Assembly: GCF_008693385.1 (NCBI RefSeq)
Contig: NZ_CP044065.1
Location: 310,001 to 374,000, forward strand
DNA length: 64,000 nucleotides
Direction of reading: 5' to 3'
From: Cupriavidus pauculus
Lineage (GTDB): Bacteria; Pseudomonadota; Gammaproteobacteria; Burkholderiales; Burkholderiaceae
Part shown: positions 1 to 7,641 of the stretch, one piece after another
Layout of the letters: each line of letters opens with the position of its first letter
How positions within the stretch are numbered: position 1 is the stretch's first letter
Position numbers and translations under genes: made by a program
Notes under the pieces: generated by a model
Database searches by the model: none
What the model was told of the DNA's origin: nothing
The model's input: the letters and a program-made list of their open reading frames with translations, nothing else

Positions 1-1007
1 TTGCCCTGGACTCCCCGTTCGTGCTGCTGTTCGACAAGAAGGTGTCGAACATTCGCGACCTGCTGCCGGTGCTGGAGCAAGTGGCCAAGGCTGGCCGTCC
101 GCTGCTGATCATCGCTGAAGACGTCGAAGGCGAAGCCCTGGCGACCCTCGTGGTGAACAACATCCGTGGCATCCTGAAGACCGCCGCCGTCAAGGCTCCG
201 GGCTTCGGCGACCGCCGCAAGGCCATGCTGGAAGACATCGCCATCCTGACCGGCGGTACCGTGATCGCCGAAGAGATCGGCCTGACGCTCGAGAAGGCTA
301 CCCTGCAAGACCTGGGTCAAGCCAAGCGCATCGAGATCGGCAAGGAAAACACCATCATCATCGACGGTGCTGGCGACGCATCGGCCATCGAAGGCCGCGT
401 GAAGCAAATCCGTGCCCAGATCGAAGAAGCGACCTCGGACTACGACCGTGAAAAGCTGCAAGAGCGCGTGGCCAAGCTGGCCGGCGGTGTTGCCGTGATC
501 AAGGTTGGCGCTGCCACCGAAGTCGAAATGAAGGAAAAGAAGGCACGCGTGGAAGACGCGCTGCACGCAACCCGCGCTGCCGTGGAAGAAGGCATCGTCC
601 CCGGCGGTGGTGTTGCACTGCTGCGCGCTCGCGCTGCCATCTCGGGCCTGACGGGCGACAACGCCGATCAGAACGCCGGTATCAAGATCGTGCTGCGCGC
701 GATGGAAGAGCCGCTGCGCCAGATCGTGCTGAACGCCGGTGAAGAAGCCTCGGTCGTCGTGGCCAAGGTCATCGAAGGCAAGGGCAACTACGGCTACAAC
801 GCGGCCTCCGGCGAGTACGGCGACCTCGTGGAAATGGGCGTGCTGGACCCGACCAAGGTGACCCGCACCGCGCTGCAGAACGCCGCTTCGGTGGCGTCGC
901 TGATGCTGACGACCGACTGCGCCGTGGCGGAAACGCCGAAGGAAGAATCGGCGCCGGCAATGCCGGGCGGCATGGGTGGCATGGGCGGCATGGAAGGCAT
1001 GATGTAA
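1..1007 (+). CDS. groEL: Chaperonin GroEL (Hsp60), 3' part
   Basis: This is the carboxy-terminal 334 residues of the ATP-dependent cytosolic chaperonin that folds proteins in a 14-mer double ring with GroES. The reading frame is open to the window edge (first full codon at position 3), so about the first 210 residues of the usual 547 lie outside. Visible hallmarks are the apical-domain stretch [13 protein letters not shown], the block [15 protein letters not shown], the motif [13 protein letters not shown], and the equatorial run [15 protein letters not shown], whose Asp is the ATP-hydrolysis residue of the family. The protein ends in the Gly/Met-rich tail ([13 protein letters not shown]) that projects into the cavity. 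It is followed within 40 bases by a strong terminator, so it is the last gene of its operon, presumably groES-groEL. It is not known whether this is the housekeeping copy or one of several paralogues. Confidence 0.98.
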   Translation, partial: ALDSPFVLLFDKKVSNIRDLLPVLEQVAKAGRPLLIIAEDVEGEALATLVVNNIRGILKTAAVKAPGFGDRRKAMLEDIAILTGGTVIAEEIGLTLEKATLQDLGQAKRIEIGKENTIIIDGAGDASAIEGRVKQIRAQIEEATSDYDREKLQERVAKLAGGVAVIKVGAATEVEMKEKKARVEDALHATRAAVEEGIVPGGGVALLRARAAISGLTGDNADQNAGIKIVLRAMEEPLRQIVLNAGEEASVVVAKVIEGKGNYGYNAASGEYGDLVEMGVLDPTKVTRTALQNAASVASLMLTTDCAVAETPKEESAPAMPGGMGGMGGMEGMM

Positions 1008-1044
1008 TTTGCCTGACAGCCGGCCTCCATCGGCCTGCTTCAAG

Positions 1045-1080
1045 AAAAACCCCCGCGGGTGCGAACCCGCGGGGGTTTTT
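1045..1080 (+). terminator. Intrinsic terminator of groEL
   Basis: A perfect 16-bp inverted repeat (1045-1060 with 1065-1080) has a GCGA tetraloop, A5 on the left and T6 on the right. The flanking A and T tracts make it usable from both strands, so it probably also ends the minus-strand YVTN gene whose stop lies at 1095. Confidence 0.93.
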
Positions 1081-1094
1081 TCATTGGCGTGCGG

Positions 1095-2630
1095 TTATTG
1101 CTGCTGGAGCTGGACCGGCGCGCCGGGCTTGCCGTCGGCCTGCGGCGCCACCATCAGGTAGCGGCGCTTGTCGGTTGCGGGATTGGTCGGCGCGTGGGTC
1201 GGCGCGTGGGTCGGCGCGTGGGTCGGCGCGTGGGTCGGCGCGTGGTCCGGCGTCACAACCTGGCGGATCGGGCCGATCGAATTGACGATGGCCGAGCCCG
1301 CGGGATTGGTCATGAACGACGCGAGCGGCTGCACGTTGCCGCTGCCGTCGGCGTTGTCGGCCAGCGCGAGCACATACGGCGCCCTGGGCTGCAGACCCGT
1401 CACCGATGCCTGCAGCACCTGCACGAGGCCCTGATCGAACAGCGAGACGCTGGTAGGGGCCGCGGCCGCGCTGGCACCGGCCGGCGCGAGCGTCAGATGC
1501 GAGACCTGCCCGGCCACGCCGAGCGGCTGCAGGTTCTGCGTGCCGTCGCCTTCGGGCACCGCGTCTGGCACGTAGGCGATGGCCTGCGGCGCCTGGCCGA
1601 TCGGCACATTGGCGACCACGCGCTGCGTGGCGGTATCGATCGCGGCAAGCGCGTCCGCGTTCTCGAGGCCCACATAGATGCGCGTGCCATCGGCCGAGGG
1701 CCACACGCCGTGCGGGAGCTTGCCGACCGGAATCGTCGCCACCAGCGAGAAATCGTCGGTGCGGAAGACCTTGACCACGTTGAGGCCGCCGACGGTGATA
1801 TAGGCGAACGTTCCCTTGGGCGTGCGCGCGAAGTTCACATGGTTGGTGATCGGGCCGGTGTCGATCGTCCGGATCGGCGCGAACGGCGGCCTGGCATCGA
1901 ACACCTGCGTGCGGCCCACATCCTTGAGCGTGAACCAGACCTGCGTGCCGTCCGGCGAGGCGGCGATATTCGGGCAGAACGGGCTTTCCTGCTTCACGGT
2001 GCCGACGATCTTGTGATCGGCCACGGAGACGACCTTGGTCTCGGGATTGAACGACGAGCAGATATAGCCGTACTTGCCGTCGGGCGAGAAGATCTGCATG
2101 CCGGGGCCCGCCGGCGTGACGATGCGTGTCTTCTCTTCGAACGTGTTCGCATCGAGCACGGCCACGTAGTTCTCCCCGCGCACGGTGACCCAGACCTCCT
2201 TGCCGTCTGGCGTGTAGAAGGCCTCGTGCGGCGAGCGGCCGACGTAGGTCGTGTGCTTGACCGTATTGGTCTGCGTGTCGATGAACGTGACCGAGTTGGA
2301 GCCGATGGATACCACGGCGAGCGTGCGGTGGTCGGGGGAGAAGCCCATGCCGTGCACGAGCACCTGCCCGCGATAGAGCGGGCTGAAGTTGCCCGGGGAC
2401 GGATCGCCGAGGCGGATCACGCCAAGCAGGCGGTTATCGGCGGGGTCCGTGACCGATACCGTGTTCGAGAACTGCTCGGCCGCGTAGAGACGGTCGCGGT
2501 GGCTGATGGGAATGTCGGCGGCGCTGGCTGCGCCCGGGGCCTGGCCGGCCCAGGCGGTGGCGGCGGTGGCGGTGAGGGCGATGCCAGCGGCGAGCGCGGC
2601 GGCGAGGCGGGTAAGCGGGTGATGTGTCAT
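1095..2630 (-). CDS. YVTN-family beta-propeller protein, exported
   Basis: A 511-residue secreted protein. The start at 2630 (MTHHPLTRLAAA) gives a classic signal peptide ending near AWAGQA; the frame is open further upstream but that part overlaps the preceding gene. The body has repeated blades of about 40 residues with motifs such as FSPDHRTLAVVS, YTPDGKEVWVTV, FSPDGKYGYI, ASPDGTQVWF and PSADGTRIYVG, typical of YVTN/SMP-30-like seven-bladed propellers. The C-terminal part (about residues 350-480) is less propeller-like and ends in five tandem HAPT units. It starts 44 bases after the stop of the DUF305 gene and is probably co-transcribed with it. A periplasmic scaffold or metal/redox-related binding role is possible; the ligand is unknown. 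Confidence 0.85.
   Translation of the reverse strand: MTHHPLTRLAAALAAGIALTATAATAWAGQAPGAASAADIPISHRDRLYAAEQFSNTVSVTDPADNRLLGVIRLGDPSPGNFSPLYRGQVLVHGMGFSPDHRTLAVVSIGSNSVTFIDTQTNTVKHTTYVGRSPHEAFYTPDGKEVWVTVRGENYVAVLDANTFEEKTRIVTPAGPGMQIFSPDGKYGYICSSFNPETKVVSVADHKIVGTVKQESPFCPNIAASPDGTQVWFTLKDVGRTQVFDARPPFAPIRTIDTGPITNHVNFARTPKGTFAYITVGGLNVVKVFRTDDFSLVATIPVGKLPHGVWPSADGTRIYVGLENADALAAIDTATQRVVANVPIGQAPQAIAYVPDAVPEGDGTQNLQPLGVAGQVSHLTLAPAGASAAAAPTSVSLFDQGLVQVLQASVTGLQPRAPYVLALADNADGSGNVQPLASFMTNPAGSAIVNSIGPIRQVVTPDHAPTHAPTHAPTHAPTHAPTNPATDKRRYLMVAPQADGKPGAPVQLQQQ
1185..1244 (-). repeat. Five tandem 12-bp repeats inside the YVTN gene
   Basis: Five identical copies of GGTCGGCGCGTG (plus-strand reading) follow each other without gaps. 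They keep the frame and encode repeated His-Ala-Pro-Thr near the C terminus. Identity at the DNA level suggests recent slippage expansion; copy number probably varies between strains. Confidence 0.95.
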
Positions 2631-2674
2631 CGGGGCTTGGGTCGTTGGGATGTATGGGTGTGCAAGAGGACGCG

Positions 2675-3226
2675 TCAGTCGTGATGCGACATGGACATCG
2701 CGTGGGAATGCGTGCCCGATGGCGCGGTGGCGGCCGCCGGCGCCGCGGTCGGAGCCGCCCCACCCGGCGCGGTAGGGGCCGGGGCCGATGGCGGGGCCGG
2801 CTGGCCGAGCGCGAGCTGCATGGCGGCGATCTCCTGCTGCTGATCGACGATGATTTCCTGCGCGATGCGCCGCAGCTGCTCGTTCTTGCCATGGCGCAGC
2901 ACGGCCTGCGCCATCTCGATGGCACCCTGATGGTGCGGCGTCATCATGGCGACGAAGTCGCGGTCGATGTCGCCGGTAGGCTGGATGTCCATGTCTTTCA
3001 TCATCCTGGCCATGGCGGCATCGTTCTCGGCGATGAAAGCCGCCTCGCCGGCGGGCGGCGCCGCAAAGGCAGGAAGGACGACAAGCGGCGTCAGCAACGC
3101 CAGCAGGCCCAGCTGGCTTCGCGGCCGTCTTGTTCTCGGGGCCGGTGCTCTCGGGACCGGTGCTGTCGGGACCGGTGCTGTCGGGACTGGTGCTCTCGGG
3201 CCGGATGCGTTCGCGCGTCGTGGCAT
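2675..3226 (-). CDS. DUF305 family exported protein
   Basis: A 183-residue protein with a DUF305 (ferritin-like helical) core: FIAENDAAMARMMKDM, then DFVAMMTPHHQGAIEMAQ with the family's conserved HHQGA motif, then the helix around ILRRIAQEIIVDQQQEIAAMQ-like sequence. Family members are often found near copper-handling genes. The hydrophobic segment LGLLALLTPLVVLPAFA after an Arg-rich stretch looks like a signal peptide, but it is preceded by about 35 Pro-rich residues made of a repeated TAPVP unit, an unusual N-terminal extension. The only ATG with a good ribosome site (GGAGA) is at 3226. The C terminus is Ala/Pro/Thr-rich and ends with a His/Met cluster (HSHAMSMSHHD), suggestive of metal binding. 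It is divergent from the ECF sigma gene and is the first gene of an operon with the YVTN gene. Confidence 0.87.
   Translation of the reverse strand: MPRRANASGPRAPVPTAPVPTAPVPRAPAPRTRRPRSQLGLLALLTPLVVLPAFAAPPAGEAAFIAENDAAMARMMKDMDIQPTGDIDRDFVAMMTPHHQGAIEMAQAVLRHGKNEQLRRIAQEIIVDQQQEIAAMQLALGQPAPPSAPAPTAPGGAAPTAAPAAATAPSGTHSHAMSMSHHD
3145..3203 (-). repeat. Four 15-bp tandem repeats in the DUF305 gene
   Basis: Four near-identical 15-bp units (GTGCTSTCGGGACYG-like on the plus strand) encode the repeated Pro/Val/Ala/Thr stretch ahead of the putative signal peptide. The frame is kept. Confidence 0.85.
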
Positions 3227-3254
3227 GGGATCTCTCCATCGGGGTTGTTGCCGG

Positions 3255-3282
3255 GTATACACGGCCGCCACGCGCTTATTCC
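3255..3282 (-). promoter_or_regulatory. Putative ECF-type promoter for the DUF305-YVTN operon
   Basis: On the minus strand GGAATAA (3282-3276) is followed 12 bases later by CGTGTATAC (3263-3255). The same two boxes occur on the opposite strand ahead of the ECF sigma gene. GGAAT-like -35 boxes are typical of ECF sigma promoters. The element ends about 28 bases before the DUF305 start codon, a suitable leader length. Confidence 0.6.
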
Positions 3283-3292
3283 GCCACGTGGC

Positions 3293-3309
3293 GCAAATAA
3301 AAAATTTGC
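3293..3309. promoter_or_regulatory. AT-rich inverted repeat between the two ECF-type promoters
   Basis: GCAAAT, five A residues, then ATTTGC. Its centre (3301) is 18-19 bases from each of the two outward-facing GGAATAA boxes. It could be a shared upstream (UP-like) element or an operator for a second regulator. Confidence 0.45.
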
Positions 3310-3318
3310 CGGCACGCT

Positions 3319-3347
3319 GGAATAAACTCGCGGCTGCCCGTGTATGC
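3319..3347 (+). promoter_or_regulatory. Putative autoregulatory ECF-type promoter of the sigma gene
   Basis: GGAATAA (3319-3325), 13 bases, then CGTGTATGC (3339-3347). It matches the divergent element at 3255-3282 in both boxes, with a spacer one base longer. It lies about 45 bases before the sigma factor start codon. Confidence 0.6.
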
Positions 3348-3391
3348 CTCGGGTAAGGGCGGCTCGATGCCGCCGCCAACGGAAACCGACG

Positions 3392-3952
3392 ATGAACATC
3401 CGGGATGTCCTGATCGACCATGTGCCGCGGCTGCGCCGCTACGCGCGTGCGCTGATCCAGAACCGGGAACTGGCGGACGATCTCGTGCAGGACACGCTGG
3501 AACGCGCGCTCGGCCATGCGCACCAGTACCGGCCGGACGGCGATGCGCGCGCATGGCTGTTCGCGATCATGCATAACGTCCACGCCAACCAGGCGCGGCG
3601 GGCATCCGCGCGCGCGCCGCATGTGGCGATGGAGGGCGATGTGCTCGATGCCGCCATCGACGCCGCGGGGTTTGCCGGCCTGGCGGGGACCCCCGACGGC
3701 CAGGCGCGCGCGCTGGAGTTGCGCGACCTCGACGCGGCGCTGGCGAAGCTGTCGGCCGAACAGCGCGAGGTGGTGCTGCTGGTCGGTCTGGAGGACATGA
3801 GTTATGCCGAGGTGGCGCAGACGCTCGGCATTCCGCTGGGCACCGTGATGTCGCGCCTGTCGCGCGGACGCGAACGGCTGCGCGCGCTGGTGGCGGGAGA
3901 AGCCGGCGACCTCGGGCAGGGCGCCGCGACGAAACTGAGGGTGGTGCGATGA
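3392..3952 (+). CDS. ECF-family RNA polymerase sigma factor
   Basis: A 186-residue group 4 sigma factor. Region 2 is seen in LRRYARALIQNRELADDLVQDT and the following DARAWLFAIMHNVHANQ. Region 4 is seen in LSAEQREVVLLVGLEDMSYAEVAQTLGIPLGTVMSRLSRGRERLR, a helix-turn-helix that reads the -35 element. An upstream in-frame ATG at 3344 would lie inside the putative promoter, so the start at 3392 (MNIRDVLIDH, preceded by GGAAA) is chosen. Its stop overlaps the next start by four bases (ATGA), the usual coupling of an ECF sigma with its anti-sigma partner. It is probably autoregulated through the element at 3319-3347, and the divergent DUF305/YVTN operon is its likely first target. The inducing signal is not visible. 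Confidence 0.93.
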   Translation: MNIRDVLIDHVPRLRRYARALIQNRELADDLVQDTLERALGHAHQYRPDGDARAWLFAIMHNVHANQARRASARAPHVAMEGDVLDAAIDAAGFAGLAGTPDGQARALELRDLDAALAKLSAEQREVVLLVGLEDMSYAEVAQTLGIPLGTVMSRLSRGRERLRALVAGEAGDLGQGAATKLRVVR

Positions 3953-4797
3953 ACGACGAACGACCAACGGGCCCGGCCGACGCGGCCATCGGCGAACTCG
4001 AACTGCATGCCTATGTCGATGGCGAGCTGTCCGCCGAGCGGCGGGCGGCCGTGGAGCGCGCGCTCGAGTCCGATCCGGTGCTCGTGGCGCGCGTGGACGA
4101 CTACCTTGCGCAGAAGCGCCTGCTGCATGCGCGATACGACGCCGTGCTCGACGAGGCCGTGCCGCGGCGATTATGGCCGGCCGCCAATGCGCGGCGCCGG
4201 TCGCGAATGACCGTGGCGTTTGCGATGGCCGCGATGCTGGCGCTCGGCGTAGGGATCGGCATCGGCATGGGTGGCGTCATGGGCGGCGTCATGGGCGGCG
4301 TCATGAGCGGCGGGCCGTCGTCGCGCGTGGTGGTGGCGTCGCAGGGCGGCGACGCCTCGTCGGGCTTTGCGCGCCGCGCGGCGCTCGCGCATGTGGTGTT
4401 CATGCCCGATATCGTGCGGCCGACGGCGATGGATGGCGGGCACGAGCAGGACTTCGTGAACTGGCTTGCGCAGCGGCTCGGGACCGATGTGCATCCGCCG
4501 ATGCTCACGCGCAGCGGGTTCGAACTCGTGGGCGGGCGGCTGCTGCCCGATGCCAATGGCGATGTCGCCCAGTTCATGTATCGCGATGCGCAGGGGCAGC
4601 GGATCACGCTATGCGTGTCGCGGCGCAAGGCGGACAGTGGCACGACCGCGTTCCGGCTCTATCAGGATGGGTCCGTCAATGTGTTCTACTGGATCGATGG
4701 CGATTTCGGCTATGCCGTATCGGGCGGCATCGGCCGCGACGTGCTGCTCGAGTTGTCGCACGACGTGCATGAGCAGATTGCGAACAGGAAGCGTTAG
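3949..4797 (+). CDS. Transmembrane anti-sigma factor
   Basis: A 282-residue protein that starts inside the sigma gene's last codons (ATGA overlap). The N-terminal cytoplasmic part, LELHAYVDGELSAERRAAVERALESDP, matches the short zinc-less anti-sigma domain found in RsiW/ChrR-like membrane anti-sigma factors; no HxxxCxxC zinc motif is present. One membrane segment follows at about residues 88-105 (MTVAFAMAAMLALGVGIGIG), directly extended by a Gly/Met repeat (MGGV three times). The rest, about 170 residues, is likely periplasmic, with an FVNWLAQRLG region and a C-terminal mixed beta domain. It should hold the sigma factor at the membrane until a periplasmic signal arrives. A domain of this size could sense the signal itself. 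Confidence 0.88.
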   Translation: MNDERPTGPADAAIGELELHAYVDGELSAERRAAVERALESDPVLVARVDDYLAQKRLLHARYDAVLDEAVPRRLWPAANARRRSRMTVAFAMAAMLALGVGIGIGMGGVMGGVMGGVMSGGPSSRVVVASQGGDASSGFARRAALAHVVFMPDIVRPTAMDGGHEQDFVNWLAQRLGTDVHPPMLTRSGFELVGGRLLPDANGDVAQFMYRDAQGQRITLCVSRRKADSGTTAFRLYQDGSVNVFYWIDGDFGYAVSGGIGRDVLLELSHDVHEQIANRKR

Positions 4798-4801
4798 CCG
4801 G

Positions 4802-4841
4802 CGCTTCAGCGCTCTCCGACGCTTCAGCGCTGTCCGCTTCA
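4802..4841. repeat. Short tandem repeat at the convergent 3' ends
   Basis: About two and a half copies of CGCTTCAGCGCT-based units fill the 41 bases between the anti-sigma stop and the stop of the metallophosphoesterase. Each unit (AGCGCTTCAGCGCT-like) can fold into a small hairpin. There is no T tract, so terminator function is uncertain. Confidence 0.55.
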
Positions 4842-5627
4842 GATCTCCACGACGTAGTTCCAGTCGAACCGCGGGTTCTCCATCTCCCCCGTCCGTCGCG
4901 ACCGGTAGCCGCGCGGGTTGCAGACCACACGGGCATCGTCGATGCGGTAGTCGAAGCCCGTATGCGTATGCCCATGCACCCACAAATCTGTCTGCATGAC
5001 CAGGTCCGGCCGTTGCGAGAGGAAGCCCGCCGACACGATATCGTGCGCATAACGCGCATCGAGGCTGCCGATATCGGGGCCGTGATGCGTGACCACGACG
5101 GTCTTGCCGTCGAACGGCTGCGCGAGCGTTGCCTCGAGCCATGCCGTCGCGCGCCGGTGCCGGGCCAGCGCATCGGCGGGCGTAAAGCGCCGAAGCGTCC
5201 CGTCTTCCGAAGCCGTGTGGATCAGCCGATGGTCCACCATGACGCTCGCGCAGGCCGCCATCGCGTCGTCGAAGCGCGCCGCGCCGAACAGCTGGTAGTC
5301 GGTCCACCACGTGGTGCCGATGACGCGCACACGCGTCCCGTCGCGATCGGCAAATTCCGCCACCGCCTCGTTGAGCACGATCACATGGCCGAACTCGGCC
5401 GACGCGGCCGCGAGCTGCCGATCGACCAGCGCGAAATTGCTCTCGTAGTACTCGTGATTGCCCGGCACATAGACCACGGGCACGTCGAACGTGCGCGCGG
5501 CCCAATCGACGCCCTCGCGACCGTTGGCGATATCGCCGGCGAGGATCACGAGATCCGCGTCGCAGGTGGGCACGTCCTGCGGCATGTCGTGCTCGAGGTG
5601 GAGATCGCTGAGCAGGCGCAGCTTCAT
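4839..5627 (-). CDS. Calcineurin-like metallophosphoesterase
   Basis: A 262-residue cytosolic phosphoesterase. The five metal-binding blocks of the superfamily are present in order: LSDLHLEHD near the N terminus, LAGDIANG, VPGNHEYYE, VTHHGPD and VHGHTHTGFDYR. These coordinate a dinuclear metal centre. An in-frame ATG at 5660 exists, but the start at 5627 (MKLRLLSDLHLE) has GGGAG at the correct distance and places the first metal motif at residue 6, as usual. The substrate (nucleotide, phosphodiester or other) cannot be told from sequence. It lies 48 bases downstream of the last Tad gene on the same strand, so read-through is possible, but a role in the pilus is not implied. Confidence 0.9.
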   Translation of the reverse strand: MKLRLLSDLHLEHDMPQDVPTCDADLVILAGDIANGREGVDWAARTFDVPVVYVPGNHEYYESNFALVDRQLAAASAEFGHVIVLNEAVAEFADRDGTRVRVIGTTWWTDYQLFGAARFDDAMAACASVMVDHRLIHTASEDGTLRRFTPADALARHRRATAWLEATLAQPFDGKTVVVTHHGPDIGSLDARYAHDIVSAGFLSQRPDLVMQTDLWVHGHTHTGFDYRIDDARVVCNPRGYRSRRTGEMENPRFDWNYVVEI

Positions 5628-5675
5628 GGGCAACTCCCGGATGCGTGAAGGATCAGGCATCCGATTCTCCCACAG

Positions 5676-6983
5676 CTATTTGGAAATGCGCAGGATCTCC
5701 GAGGCCAGTTTCGCGAAGCAGGGACGCAGGTCGTTGATCGTGGCCGCGTAGCAGTACACGCCACTTGTCTGCTTGTTGTTGTAAGACGGGGCGTCTGGGG
5801 TATTGGCCATGTTCCGCAGCAGATCCGCGTCGAAGCCGCCGTTGCCGTCGAGGCCGAGCGTGAAGATATACACGCCCGCGTCGCGCATGGACGACGCCAT
5901 GGCCAGCGGTACGTTGGCCGCCGCGTTGTAGACATTGCGTGCGAGATTGTTGCCGTTGGTGGCGGCCGTCACCGTGTTGGGCTTGCTGCCGACGATCAGG
6001 AACTCGGTATCGTTCGCGTTGTGCACGTTGTAGTAGGTGGGCATCTGCGTCGGCGCCTTGTTGCCATTGACCGCGTCGCAGTTGCCGCCCATGGTCGAGT
6101 TCTGCTTGTCGAACGTGTAGTAGCCGCTCGGCGTCGCGGTGGGGGAAGACGCCGTGATGCCGCCCGCGCAGGTGCGATTGCCGTTGAGCTGGTACGTGGC
6201 CGCGATCGTATTGGGCCGCCCGTCGGAGAAGAACACCACCACGCGCAGGCTCGACCGGTTGGTCTGCAGAATGCTGTTGAGCTGCGCGCGTGCCTGCCAG
6301 AGCCCCTCGGCATAGTTCGTGTTGCCGCCGTTGCTCATATTGGTGATGGTCGTCTGCATCGTGGGCCGGTCGAAGCCCCGCTGCGACGTGCGGATGGGAA
6401 TGTCCGTGAGGCCACCCGACGAAAAATGTACCAGGCCCACGCGATCGGTCGTCGGGCTGAACTGGTTCAGGAAACTGTTGGCATTGGACCGCACGGTGCT
6501 CCAGACCGGACCCATCGAGCCCGACGAGTCGATCACGAAGATCATGTCGAGGTCTTTGCGGATCGTCGTGGACGTGGCCGCGACCGCGACGTTGTTGAAG
6601 CCGAGGACCTTGAGCAGCGTGAGGGGCATCGTGCTCGTGGCGGAAACCGAAATCGTGACCTTGCCCTGTTCGAACTGCACGGTCGGGGTGTTGAGCGACG
6701 GCGTGCCGCGCAGATAGCCGTTGGCGAAGTTCGCGTGGAAGAAGTCGGAGGCGGCCTGCTGTGCCGAGGCGGTCTGCTGGGCCTGCGTCGTGCCGTTGGT
6801 GACGGCGCGCGCGGCGGCCACGGCGGCCGAGTCCACGGCCGCGTTGAGGCGCGCCTTGGTGACGTACGCCATGCCGGCGTCCACCGCCAGCCCGACGATG
6901 CCCGCGAGTCCGATCATCGTCAGCGCGGCGATGATCGTGATCTGGCCTTGCTGACGTGCATGTCGTGGGGAGAGGGGTTTCAT
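5676..6983 (-). CDS. Tad pilus-associated protein with von Willebrand A domain (TadG-like)
   Basis: A 435-residue protein. Residues 13-35 (GQITIIAALTMIGLAGIVGLAVDAG) form the TadG/TadE-like N-terminal membrane helix, followed by VTKARLNAAVDSAAVAAARA, the hallmark of the Flp-pilus pseudopilin-like TadG family. A von Willebrand A domain begins near residue 145 with the complete metal-adhesion site DSSGSM (152-157), and runs to the C terminus (GLDGNGGFDADLLRNMA). It is the last gene of the Tad operon, 25 bases after the preceding TadE-like gene, with an AGGAGG ribosome site. It probably acts in the periplasm or at the cell surface in pilus anchoring or adhesion. Asn- and Thr-rich stretches in the vWA domain suit an extracellular location. 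Confidence 0.9.
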   Translation of the reverse strand: MKPLSPRHARQQGQITIIAALTMIGLAGIVGLAVDAGMAYVTKARLNAAVDSAAVAAARAVTNGTTQAQQTASAQQAASDFFHANFANGYLRGTPSLNTPTVQFEQGKVTISVSATSTMPLTLLKVLGFNNVAVAATSTTIRKDLDMIFVIDSSGSMGPVWSTVRSNANSFLNQFSPTTDRVGLVHFSSGGLTDIPIRTSQRGFDRPTMQTTITNMSNGGNTNYAEGLWQARAQLNSILQTNRSSLRVVVFFSDGRPNTIAATYQLNGNRTCAGGITASSPTATPSGYYTFDKQNSTMGGNCDAVNGNKAPTQMPTYYNVHNANDTEFLIVGSKPNTVTAATNGNNLARNVYNAAANVPLAMASSMRDAGVYIFTLGLDGNGGFDADLLRNMANTPDAPSYNNKQTSGVYCYAATINDLRPCFAKLASEILRISK

Positions 6984-7008
6984 GGTGCCTCCTGCCGCTT
7001 GGCTTCGC

Positions 7009-7641
7009 TCAGAACACCGTCGAGGAATACAGGTTGGGGCCGAGCGTCGGCATCCGCAGCGTGCCGATGCCCAGACCCTGGAAGAACATGTTGAAGCTGT
7101 AGTACGACTCCACGACCCAGATGACCTGCCCGTCGGCGATCTTGCCGGGCATCGTGTTGGCGGTGGGCGAGCCGGTGCCGGGCGAGGGCAGGCTCGAACA
7201 GCTGCCGTCGTTGCCCCAGCGGCTGCAGCTGCCGTACGTCTTGCTGGCGGGCGCGCTGCCGCCCATGCTCCAGCCGCCCGTCCAGCGATATTGCTCGAGC
7301 ACGATATTGCGGACCGTGCAGTTGGTGCCGGACTTGTTGCAGTTCTCGGCATTGCCCATCACCTTGGTCACGTAGATCATGCCGCGCCGGCCCATATCGA
7401 GCGGCGGCGTGGTCTGCGCGAGCGAGTTCATGATGACCTGCGGCGTCTGCGAACTGCGCGACGCCAGGCTGGCGCCTTCGCGCGTGAGGTTGACGAGGAT
7501 GAGGTTGGCCTGGATCGCGCGGGCGAAGTCGATGACGGGCAGCGTGAGGAACACGAAGATCGGCATCAGGATCGCGAACTCGATCACGGCGATGCCGCGT
7601 TGCGTGCCACGCTGGGTCCGGAGGGTGCGTGCGGGAGTCAT
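7009..7641 (-). CDS. TadE/TadF-like minor pseudopilin, longer copy
   Basis: A 210-residue protein with the TadE-like N terminus RGIAVIEFAILMPIFVFLTLPVIDFAR: a basic segment, then a glutamate five or so residues into the hydrophobic helix, as in prepilins processed by TadV. The rest is predicted periplasmic with four or more Cys residues (NCNKSGTNC, GSCSRWGNDGSC) that could form disulfides. Its start codon overlaps the stop of the upstream TadE gene (TGATG), showing translational coupling. It is likely the TadF counterpart of the TadE/TadF pair that helps assemble Flp pili. Confidence 0.85.
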   Translation of the reverse strand: MTPARTLRTQRGTQRGIAVIEFAILMPIFVFLTLPVIDFARAIQANLILVNLTREGASLASRSSQTPQVIMNSLAQTTPPLDMGRRGMIYVTKVMGNAENCNKSGTNCTVRNIVLEQYRWTGGWSMGGSAPASKTYGSCSRWGNDGSCSSLPSPGTGSPTANTMPGKIADGQVIWVVESYYSFNMFFQGLGIGTLRMPTLGPNLYSSTVF

